Under the pieces are notes generated by a model. It was given only the letters and a program-made list of their open reading frames with translations. It was not told the origin of the DNA and searched no databases. Positions 56,276-64,000 of a stretch of DNA of 64,000 nt are shown here, in pieces. The translations under genes and the position numbers were made by a program. This DNA comes from Planoprotostelium fungivorum (lineage: Eukaryota > Evosea > Variosea > Cavosteliida > Cavosteliaceae). Position 1 is the first letter of the stretch. The number at the start of each line of letters is the position of its first letter. The stretch is taken from positions 142,998 through 206,997 of the forward strand of contig MDYQ01000014.1 of assembly GCA_003024175.1 (NCBI GenBank). The letters are read 5' to 3'.

Positions 56276-59200
56276 CTACTTTTGAAAGATATGCCGGATA
56301 GAACCTGATATCGTCCTCCTCCTCGTGTCTGACGGTGACTCGCTCGGTGGCTCGCAGCTCCTGGCCATGGCTGAGATCTGTTGGGAGCTCATCGGACTCA
56401 ACTGTGGACATTCAGCGTGAGATCATGATGTGATGTCGTGTCGCACAGTGATGATGTGATGTCGTGTCGCACAGTGATGATGTGATATCGCGTCACACAA
56501 CGATGATGATGTAGGAGAAGAGAGGATGGATGATGAGATGATGTAGGAGAAGAGAGGACGTCTCACGTCATTGATTAGAAAAGCTTGTATCTTGAGTACG
56601 GGGATGAGGTTGTAAGGTGATTCTTGTGACGATCTGATCTGGTTCATACATCTTCCAAGCATAAATAATTTCTCAAAATTGATCATTCCTCTCTCTCCCG
56701 TGTCTGCGTTACCATCCTCGATGAACAATAAATCTTTCTGAAATATCGCTGCTTTTTGTCATTCTTTTCTTCTCCACGTGAAAAGATGAAAAAGTGTGAA
56801 TCGATAGATACAGTCACATGAAAAGAATAAAAGAGAATAAAACATGGACGGCTCACTTGGAGGAGGAATGCGAGGTGCATCAGAGGCCGCCCACAGTCTT
56901 CTGAAATTGTAAAAATTTCTACAGGGGTTCAACAGATCTGATATCTTGTTCCACACCACCACGAACCGAGACGGCACTCCCTGTACTCTTCAGGATCTCC
57001 CTCTCACACCGATGAGCCGTCATCACATCGTCACACATGCATCATTGTGACGATCACGATGACGATGCGATCACGATCACCATGATGATGCGATGACGAT
57101 CATGATGCAATCGAATGTCACCTTCCACGTCTTTGTCAATCTCTCAATTGCCGTGAGCGACAATGCCAGATAAACCGACATCAGCCCGTAGAAATTTCTC
57201 AACTCGAGCAGTTGCTGTCTCCATCAGCTCTCCCTTCACAAAAATCTCTCACCTCTGCCAAACGCAAGAAATAACACAGCAGGATGACCCTCGGCTTCAG
57301 ACTCGTACAGCTGACGATCTCGGTGGCAATCCAGTAGGTGACCCTCTCCATTCGATTGGCAAAGGTGGCGCTGGGTGTGCCCTCGGTCCACTTTTGGTTG
57401 AGCAGCTCCATGGGTTTGATCTGACGGAAGATGGAGTGATCGTAGATGGTCATCTGTCTCGCGAGTTCCTGTGGAGGTACGTCCTGGAAGGTGAAGCCCT
57501 TCGTCACGTTCTTCATCTTGATTGGTTTGGGGGATCGATCTACATCGGGTAGTATGATGTTGTAATTCTGCTCAGTGTTAGATCCATCAGAGAAAGAGAG
57601 AAAGCAAGACAGAAAGAGAAAGAGAAAAGAAAGAGAGAAAGAGCAAAAAAGAGAGAGTGAAAGAGAAAGAGAAAAAGAGAAAGAGAAGGAGAGAAAGAAA
57701 GAGTGAAAGAGCAAAAGAGAAAGAGCAAAAGAGAAAGAGAAAGAAGAGAGAGAAGGAGAGAGATTCACCTTTGCCTCTTTGAGGATGGAAGCACATTGGA
57801 CTTGCATGTAATCACCCGATTCGATGAGAGTCTGTATGAAACGATCGAGTATGACCTTCATCTCTCCCCCTTTGAAATCATCGTGCATCGTATCCATCCA
57901 CTTTCGAATGAAATTGATGATCCTTTCGTCTCGTCAGTCGTCTCGTACGACATCTCCATGTGATATCTTTCGATATTTCGAGGGGTAAAAGAGTCGTGAT
58001 ATCTCTCATGACATCTCTTCTCACCTGAGTCTCAGCACGACCCTGGCTTTCTCTTCGTTTCCCCAAGTGCTGGTGGGGTCAGCGTATTCTGGGTTGTGGT
58101 AGATCTTGATCAGTCGATTGAGAAATTCGGGTGACGTGGTGAACCTCTGATGGGTCAAGATCAATATGTCCGTGTATTCGTGTCCGTATGCAATGTGTTG
58201 TTCCGATGCTAAACATCTAGAAATGGTCAGAGACGGACACATCATCGACACGATCGTGATCGTCGCGATGCTGATGATGGTGATCGTCACGATCGGATGG
58301 TGACGATGACGAGGTACGCACTTGATGAGACCATCTACGGTTCCAGCCATGATGATCTTCTCTCCGTTCTCCCCCCTGACCCACGTCACGTCGTCGGCGT
58401 GGTCCGTTGGGTCGGCCATCTGCGTCCCCAGTATGCTTGGATCCGACTGCTGAATCTCCACGATGAGTGATTCCGCGCTGTTTCCACGGCTGATGATGAC
58501 ACTGTTGCGCCCGTGAGGTATCATGACCGACTTTCGATCGGGTGCGGTAGGTCCGTATGTCCTCTTTAAGAGGTAGCTGTAGTCCTCTGACTGATCCATC
58601 TCGTCGTCGGAGTCGGGGAGGAGAGAACGAGGCAGGGCGTTGGGTATGGGCTGTCCCTTCTTCACGGCATCGATGAGAAATTCGGCCGCGATGAACTCTT
58701 CGGCGTCGAGTTTGGCGTCGCCCGTCACGTCCGCCAAGCAGCTGTGGGAAGATGAGAAGGTGGATGATGTGAGATGGACATCACCAGATGATACTGAGTT
58801 GGTCTTCGTTGAGTTGGCTCTCTTTGAAGAAGAGTCGAGAGGCTCTCGATACTGGTGATGGGGTGAGACGATGTGTGAAGATGTGGAATCATGTGACTCA
58901 CTCGAGATGAAGCCTTTCGTCTTTTGTGGCACGGCTTCGAATTTCTTCATCCACTCTCTCCTCTGCTCTTCGGTCGGCCTCCATCTGAAATGGGATACAT
59001 CTGGGCTATAGACCATGATGCCCCTACTATTGGGTGATAGAGGCATTACGAACGATGCCTCTGAGACGGGCGAAGCCATCGGGCTCAAAACTTCCCTTTC
59101 TGAGGAGTTGGCGAACTTGAGATTACTGTTCTTCATCCTCCTCAACATCTCATTGTGAAGCGGATCTAAATATGATGCCTTCTGTTGCATCGTCACTCAA

Positions 59201-59481
59201 TGCTACGGAAAGACATGATAGTGATATCTCACCGCATCGATTAAAGTAGTAGTCGAAGCTGCACGACGTCTATGATCTGAAGTGGGAGAATGAGGTGCTT
59301 CCTCCCCCCTGGGGCTCAGTTTGGGTGACTTTGCCAAGATCTGAGATTCAGAGCTCGTGTCTGGACGATGTTCGAAGGAGATGGAATTATCTCCCTCTTC
59401 AGAACTAAACTTTACTCCAAGGAGCTTGGGTCTCAGTCTCGGCGATCGAATGAATCCCAGATCGTCCACATCTGGGTCCAT
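56276..59481 (-). CDS. EH-domain RasGEF (Ras guanine-nucleotide exchange factor)
   Basis: The start at 59481 (MDPDVDDLGFIRSPRLRPKL) leads a Ser-rich N-terminus. An EH-like domain follows (RRPTEEQRREWMKKFEAVPQK-type helix, CLADVTGDAKLDAEEFIAAE, KKGQPIPNALPRSLLP). RasGEF-N follows (YTDILILTHQRFTTSPEFLN, RLIKIYHNPEY) and then the CDC25 exchange core (FQDVPPQELARQMTIYDHSI, FRQIKPMELLNQKWT, MERVTYWIATEIVSCTS, LKPRVILLCYFLRLAEELRN, INFEKLFMLGRCMNQIRSSQ). The stop is TAG 56276-56278. RasGEFs load Ras with GTP at membranes; EH domains usually bind NPF peptides in endocytosis. A purine/pyrimidine tract fills the intron at 57580-57770. Confidence 0.9.
56424..56570. repeat. Tandem repeats in a RasGEF intron
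   Basis: Three diverged copies of a unit of about 27 bp (GATGATGTGATGTCGTGTCG core) are followed by two copies of GATGATGTAGGAGAAGAG. All lie within one intron of the RasGEF gene. Confidence 0.7.
57590..57765. repeat. Polypurine/polypyrimidine GAAA-GAGA tract in a RasGEF intron
   Basis: About 170 bp of almost pure GA/GAAA on the plus strand (CT on the gene's sense strand) lie inside an intron of the RasGEF gene. The sense-strand pyrimidine tract may aid the 3' splice site. Confidence 0.85.
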
Positions 59482-59619
59482 GCTGGAGACGGTCTCGTTC
59501 TTCTCTTCTCTTCGTTGGGTTTAGACGATGCTGGTATTCCTGTGCTCCTCCTCGTACCGATATTATTTTGAACCCGGATAAATAAAAGACGCCCTCACAC
59601 CGGGTAACTGCCCAACATC

Positions 59620-60256
59620 ATGATCAGCGCTTTTCGATCCTGCGCTGCCAGAGCGATTCGAACAACCATACAACCGAGGGCTCTCATCACATCCTCTATT
59701 CAATTCACACCATCACGGGGGTTCCTTTCGTTATCCTTATCGAATCAGCGACCCATCTGCAGAACATTCTCTACCAGTCCAATACGTCGAGTAAGTCCTC
59801 TAACTACTTCACCTTCGTTTCTCCCTCTGATGATCGCAGTCTGACGACGACGATGAAGTAGACGATGAGGAACGATTAGAGAAGGAAGATCAGGAGAGGA
59901 AGAGATCAGAGAAGGAGATCGAAGATAGGAAGGCGAAACAAAAGATGGAGAAAGAAGCAGACAGGAAGAAACGAGAGGAACACAAGAAGAAGGTGAAGGC
60001 ATGCGACGTTCATAGACTCATCAATCAATAGGTCAGAGATGAGCAGAAGCAGAAACAGAGAGTGAAGACAGAGCAACAGAAGGGAAAACCGAAGACCACA
60101 AATCAACAGAGCAATCAAGCAAAGGTGAGATCATCTCGACGATGAGAGAAGAGGAGATAACGAGAGGGATAGATGCAAGAAGATATGCCCTGGTTAGGTG
60201 GTGCACCGGTCCAGTTTGACGACAGTGAACTCGAATTCAAAAAGAAAAAGAAATAA
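59620..60256 (+). CDS. Probable mitochondrial charged coiled-coil protein
   Basis: The start at 59620 gives MISAFRSCAARAIRTTIQPR, with Arg/Ser/Thr residues and no acids until residue 58, which fits a mitochondrial targeting presequence. After an intron the protein becomes a single highly charged coiled coil (ERLEKEDQERKRSEKEIEDR, KKREEHKKK). The C-terminus DMPWLGGAPVQFDDSELEFK is more ordered. The stop is TAA 60254-60256. Four exons are inferred. No enzyme motif is present. A structural or matrix-bound role is a guess, and the family is unrecognised. Confidence 0.65.
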
Positions 60257-60301
60257 AACTGGCATCACCACGACCTCATCTGATGTTACCGAATCACTAT
60301 C

Positions 60302-60841
60302 ATGGCGATGTTATGGAGGGACCTTGTGCGACTTCGAGACGAAAAGATGTTGGATGAGATCACATCTGTCCTCTTAACAGATCCTCTTCTGTCTGACGTA
60401 CAATCTTCTTCAACGGAGCTTACAGAGTTTGAGATCGAGAAGCTGTTGGCCATAGAAAGAGGAGATCTTATCACTATCTACATACAAAAGTTTACGGGAG
60501 AATCATACAGTGAGTGATGGAAGATGTGTATCATGTGACGAACGTTCTCAGGTCTGACGGTCAGCGCGAATCATTCCCTGCAGGATATCCACAAGAAGAT
60601 CAAAGAAAAGACGATAGAGAGAGAGAAGGACGACATTGGGAATCGCAATCTGAGTTGGTGAGATTATAATCGAAGATGATGGTGACAGAAGGAAAGGAAG
60701 TTCGTATGGAAGAAGTATTGTCTCATGTTGGGTAGAACGGGAGAGAGGATGACAGAGGTGAAGAAGAGGATGAGAGATTATGGAGTTCGAGATCAAGACG
60801 TCCTTCTGTTCTCGATGCGAAGGCCAGATCTTCAGAGATGA
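60302..60841 (+). CDS. SNRNP25: U11/U12 snRNP 25 kDa protein (minor spliceosome)
   Basis: The start at 60302 (MAMLWRDLVRLRDEKMLDEI) leads SVLLTDPLLSDV, the family hallmark DPLL. A ubiquitin-like beta-grasp follows, with SLTVSANHSLQDIHKKIKEK and KDDIGNRNLSWKFVWKKYCL (the SW-x-x-VW motif). GRTGERMTEVKKRMRDYGVR and the end QDVLLFSMRRPDLQR also match. Three exons join in frame at about 60508/60552 and 60659/60690. SNRNP25 binds the U11 component and implies that U12-type introns are spliced in this organism. No U12-type donor (RTATCCTT) was noticed in this window by eye. Confidence 0.93.
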
Positions 60842-61383
60842 TCACGTCAGCACATCATCAAGGCTCTACCTGAGTACCGAGCGAATTGACCATCATTGGC
60901 TCACAAATCATCGGGTACGATTTTGTAAAGAGGAGAGAAAGGAAGAATAAATATAGAGGGACACACCCTCTGGTCTTCCATCTCGGCAGGTGTCTGTCTT
61001 TGCGATCGAAACACGAAGGCCGTTGGGAAGACGGATACTCGTTTTCTGAAGTGCTACGAAATTCTCATCCCAGGAACAACAGCGATCCTGAGCTCTCCAT
61101 CGCGGGCAATCAGAGACACCGTCGAGGGCGAGAGGAGTTGATCATCTGCGAGACGATCTTCTACAAAGATGGTAGAGGAGGTGGGAGATCAGGTCTGTGA
61201 GAGAGCTCATAGAGATGGATATACACACTGGGACATGCTATTTTCGACCGAAGATTTTACCAAATACGACACGGGTGAGAGCTGACGAAAGATGGATGAT
61301 GCCAGATAAGAAAATGATTATCACACATCCATCGATTGTAAGACACTCTATATTTCTGACCAATTCAAGTTCATTTCATATTG
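60842..61383 (+). other. Intergenic region with possible 5' exon of the next gene
   Basis: An open plus-strand frame at 60886-61200 has a mixed charged composition (WEDGYSFSEVLRNSHPRNNS) but starts without ATG, and I cannot join it to a neighbour. The N-terminus of the following THH1-like protein may lie here. A donor-like GTAAGA is at about 61338. Confidence 0.35.
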
Positions 61384-62617
61384 GCAGCCAGTTACATCGG
61401 ATTATCCTGTCTATCTGCTGTCCTCTTCATACGATTATTACGCACACCCTCATTAACCTTCTCGTGGCAACGTATCTTCCATCCGATACTAGGTTTGGGT
61501 TCTTTTGGTGAGTCTTCCGTTTTTCCATCTCTTCGGATTAAGATGATCTCATCTCACATCATCACCGCGAAGAGATGCATCATCCTAACTAAGACGCAGT
61601 GAGGGCCGTTTTCTTTGTTCTGCAACCTTTTGTGGTCACCTGCATCTTGGACCTGGATCAATGGATCAACAACTTTCTCAACGTCATCGCATCCTTCTTC
61701 TTCGTCTGTTGCTATCTCATTCTCTTATTCTTATGGTACGATCATCATTCATCACATGTGATGCCAACATTCTACAGGGTTGAAATCTATCACAAAGCTG
61801 CCTGGAAAGCCAGGTCAGCCAGATATTTCAAACCTCTCTTCCTTGGTATTGTCGTCACAATCTTCATCGTCCTCTTTATTCTGCAAGGTGAGGCCCCGTC
61901 AAATCGATTCGAGTCTGACGTAGACAGGTCTGGATCGCATCATGAGGCACGGACAGCGAGAAGAGACGTGGATGAAGCAGTGAGTCTTCATCGTCTCGAT
62001 CACGATGATGATCATCATCGCCAATCATCGCGATCACGAATCTCATCCATTCAAACAGATATCCCATCTTCACGGGAGAATATCAGATCGCCATCGTGTT
62101 CTTCCTGGTGCTACTGTACATATCCATCGGAATTGGTGAGCCACACGCGAGGAAATACGCTGAAGGTTCAGGTTTCTTGGTGTACGGAGTGATGGTGTGG
62201 AGGGCAGTGACGACGCGCAGCTCTGCCGGTCCCAGCACTCGGAGGCAGATCAAGCAGAAGATCGTCTCCCTCACCGTCATCATCAACATCTGCTTCATGA
62301 TCAGGGCCGCACTCATCATCTTCGAGGTGGAATCTCTCTCTCTTCCATCACCGACACGATCTACAGATACAAGAAGTCATCACGTACGGTCTACAACAAC
62401 CAAAGAACATGACTGCCTGGTACTGGGACGCACCACTGTACCTCATCTTGGAGGTGAATCCATCGTTTGTGTCGTCTGTTGATCGATTCAGGTGGTTTCA
62501 CTGTTGGGTATACTGTGGATCTTGAGATCAGCACCCAAGAAGAGAGAAGAATCGACGTCATCACCAAATCACAGCAACACGACGCCAAACGAAACGACAC
62601 CTTTGGTGAATCCATAA
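61384..62617 (+). CDS. THH1/TOM1/TOM3-type multipass membrane protein (5' end unresolved)
   Basis: Exons give seven hydrophobic segments: YIGLSCLSAVLFIRLL; VRAVFFVLQPFVVTCILDL; VIASFFFVCCYLILLFLW, then VEIYHKAAWKARSARY; LFLGIVVTIFIVLFILQ; YQIAIVFFLVLLYISIGI; IVSLTVIINICFMIRAALII; and YLILEVVSLLGILWIL. The W-(V)-E-(I)-Y-x-K-A motif after the third segment is that of THH1/TOM1/TOM3 and GPR137-like proteins. Some GPR137-like members sit on lysosomes or Golgi. The small exon 61929-61979 (LDRIMRHGQREETWMK) restores the frame. The C-terminus is a short polar tail ending TPLVNP (TAA 62615-62617). The first exon was not identified. Confidence 0.7.
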
Positions 62618-63410
62618 ATGGAACACGAGGGAATGTTCTCTTCTTGTTGTTGTCAATTGCTCCACAGATTTATGATGTGGTTTGAAATGATGCTGATATT
62701 GCGCGCTTAATCGTCAGTGGCGACGGAAATGCCACTGCCCGAACAGCACGGTGGAAAGCATTCAATCTGTCGAACAGTTACTCAGCTGGCTTGAGACAAA
62801 TTTTGAGAGTGTGATCTCGCTCTTACAATTCAACTTAATTGTGAAATCGATCAGTCCAGATCGCGAGTTGATGAAGGGAACGTCCAGATGGTCTCTATCA
62901 CTTCCTCTTTTGCATCACCCCCAACAATCCTTTTAAATCCACATGTAATATGCAGCGATCACCCAATGAAATCAAAACACAGTAGAGCCCCGTTGAGAGT
63001 CGGAGGAGACTGCGCTGGTGAATTTGGAGATAAGATCTAAATCTGTGGTGGCTGTGTATAGATGATTGATGGCACAACCACAGGCTCAATCGACTGGCAG
63101 CTATAGACAATATGGAGTTTGTCAAGGCCCAAGAATAGACGACACCACCCTGCAAAGTGGAAGATTTATAGAGGAGATATGACACGAAATATTCTGTATC
63201 GTTTACAATTCCTTTGGTCTTGCTTCGAGTTTTGGGTTTGCAGTCGGGCAGCTCCAGTGGCCGAGCTGGTTGCTCACTCCGCCTTGTCTGGCCGAGTGAC
63301 ACCAGTGATCGGCTGGGCTGTCCACTTTTTTTTTACCACAAGAAAAGAAAGAAGAATAGAAGAAAGAGAGAAAGGACATAGAAACATTATTACATCGACC
63401 TTTCAGACAA
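62618..63410. other. Intergenic region with a Pol III-like segment
   Basis: Most of this region shows no recognised coding or RNA gene. The exception is 63245-63334, where an A-box-like TGGCCGAGCTGG is followed about 70 bp later by a T8-T9 run. A confident tRNA fold could not be made. Confidence 0.35.
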
Positions 63411-63578
63411 TATGAGATTGGCAGGCGCTCAAAAAAAACACGTTGATCGATATGCGGTGAAATCGATCGACTTCCATCAACAAGATCTGCAAAAAACACT
63501 TCGCTTTCTGCTTCTTGACTCAGAACATAGGAGAAGCTTCGACCAGAGCATTTTTGGACACACATTTAGTGTAAGACT
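63411..63578 (+). CDS. Short ORF running into the LTR insertion
   Basis: From ATG 63411 the frame encodes 55 residues (MRLAGAQKKHVDRYAVKSID, HQQDLQKTLRFLLLDSEHRR, FDQSIFGHTFSVRL) and ends at TGA 63576-63578, inside the LTR that begins at 63570. It looks like a coding exon, but its length is too short for certainty. A splice donor (GTAAGA) coincides with the LTR edge. Confidence 0.35.
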
Positions 63579-63787
63579 CTGACTAGTCTAGAGTGGTCTC
63601 TGGCGAGCACCCACTACCTTTCACTAATAGAATACGAAGACGGCGGATCCGCAGATCACTGATGCGCTTCGAATGCGCGTTTATTATTTAATTCTTTACA
63701 TCTACAATCACCTATTTACCGATTGACCCGAATATTTACATTATTAAATTTACAAGTGAATTACAACCTTTACTTTGCTTCCTGACA
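63570..63787 (-). mobile_element. LTR (218 bp) of a Ty3/gypsy-type retrotransposon
   Basis: The segment begins TG (63570-63571) and ends CA (63786-63787) on the plus strand, as LTRs do. Directly outside, on the element's internal side, the element-strand sequence CTAGGGGGACAA is a polypurine tract at 63788-63799. Read on the minus strand, the coding region precedes the tract and the LTR follows, so this is the 3' LTR. The flank at 63565-63569 would be the target duplication; the other end is outside the window. Confidence 0.75.
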
Positions 63788-63848
63788 TTGTCCCCCTAGA
63801 CTAAGAACATATTTGTTTTAGTCTACTATAAGGAGCAAAGGCTACCGT

Positions 63849-64000
63849 TTAACTCCTAGCCCTTCTCTTCTTCTTCTTTGGAGGGACTCTTGTCCTATTC
63901 TCAAAATAGTCGCGCGCCTCCGGACACCGCTTAAAAAAATCCTCAAGATGGGTACCACACTCTTCTAGGTATCCTTCGTGCATCCATGAGTTTTCCTTTG
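63849..64000 (-). CDS. C-terminus of retrotransposon polyprotein (integrase chromodomain), partial
   Basis: The minus-strand frame open to the window end encodes 49 residues plus stop: NSWMHEGYLEECGTHLEDFF, then KRCPEARDYFENRTRVPPKK and KKRRARS, ending TAA 63849-63851. The S-W-x-x-E-x-x-L-x-x-C-x-x-x-L-x-x-F pattern is the second half of a chromodomain, as found at the end of Ty3/gypsy (chromovirus) integrases, which steers insertion to chromatin. The end carries a basic nuclear-localisation-like run (PPKKKKRRAR). The polypurine tract and LTR follow in the same direction. Confidence 0.7.
   Translation of the reverse strand, partial: KENSWMHEGYLEECGTHLEDFFKRCPEARDYFENRTRVPPKKKKRRARS

Noticed and set aside
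63081-63302. Minus-strand open frame of about 134 residues overlapping the Pol III-like segment
   Set aside because: It lacks an ATG in a sensible place and has low-complexity, uncharacteristic composition.
63965-63980. GTATCCTT resembling a U12-type donor
   Set aside because: It lies inside the retrotransposon coding region on the opposite strand, not at an exon edge.

Overview
The window is nuclear DNA of a compact, intron-rich eukaryote. Genes are broken by many short introns (mostly about 40-60 nt, GTGAG-type donors, CAG acceptors), and stops follow the standard code. Nucleus-specific genes are present: cytosolic ribosomal protein RPL13A, Mediator MED22, the spliceosomal Crooked neck protein and U11/U12 SNRNP25. 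A receptor-type tyrosine kinase, a stand-alone SH2 protein, a RasGEF, an arrestin-domain protein, an F-box/ankyrin-like protein and several cysteine-rich secreted proteins suggest a free-living amoeboid protist. My best guess is an amoebozoan, perhaps a protosteloid amoeba; this is an inference and no marker gene proves it.

Layout. 1-81: start of a C2-domain gene leaving the window. 550-2591: JMJD8-like JmjC gene with two reading-frame breaks. 2874-4044: six-repeat Con-6 protein. 4619-8524: arrestin-domain protein containing an unmerged assembly overlap around the single N at 5983. 9099-13635: cysteine-rich secreted protein, F-box/ankyrin-like protein, SH2 protein and a VTT-family membrane protein. 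14055-18390: one gene encoding a kinesin motor, a coiled coil and a full four-CH fimbrin module. 18945-22576: RPL13A, a DOMON surface protein and mitochondrial NAD-dependent isocitrate dehydrogenase. 22996-27583: large membrane protein with cytoplasmic ankyrin repeats, divergent from GTP cyclohydrolase I (27659-28609). 28775-35038: small membrane protein, Lunapark-like ER protein, small acidic protein, PsbP/Mog1-like protein and Crooked neck. 35636-41502: surface protein, bZIP factor with a DOG1-like C-terminus, methyltransferase, a ubiquitin-like protein with a Cys-rich CaaX tail, and a globin with an acylation-type N-terminus. 41664-48096: receptor tyrosine kinase with a beta-helix ectodomain. 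48299-60841: secreted protein, FAD oxidoreductase, bHLH factor, Misato, secreted protein, MED22, EH-RasGEF, a mitochondrial-type charged protein and SNRNP25. 61384-62617: THH1/TOM1-type membrane protein. 63570-64000: 3' end of an LTR retrotransposon with a chromodomain, inserted at the end of an unknown ORF.

The genes are not one operon-like system. Two themes stand out: phosphotyrosine and Ras signalling (receptor kinase, SH2, RasGEF, arrestin), and cytoskeletal or membrane architecture (kinesin-fimbrin, Lunapark, VTT protein, lipid-anchored candidates). The most unusual genes are the kinesin-fimbrin fusion and the ubiquitin-like protein ending in a cysteine cluster plus CaaX box.
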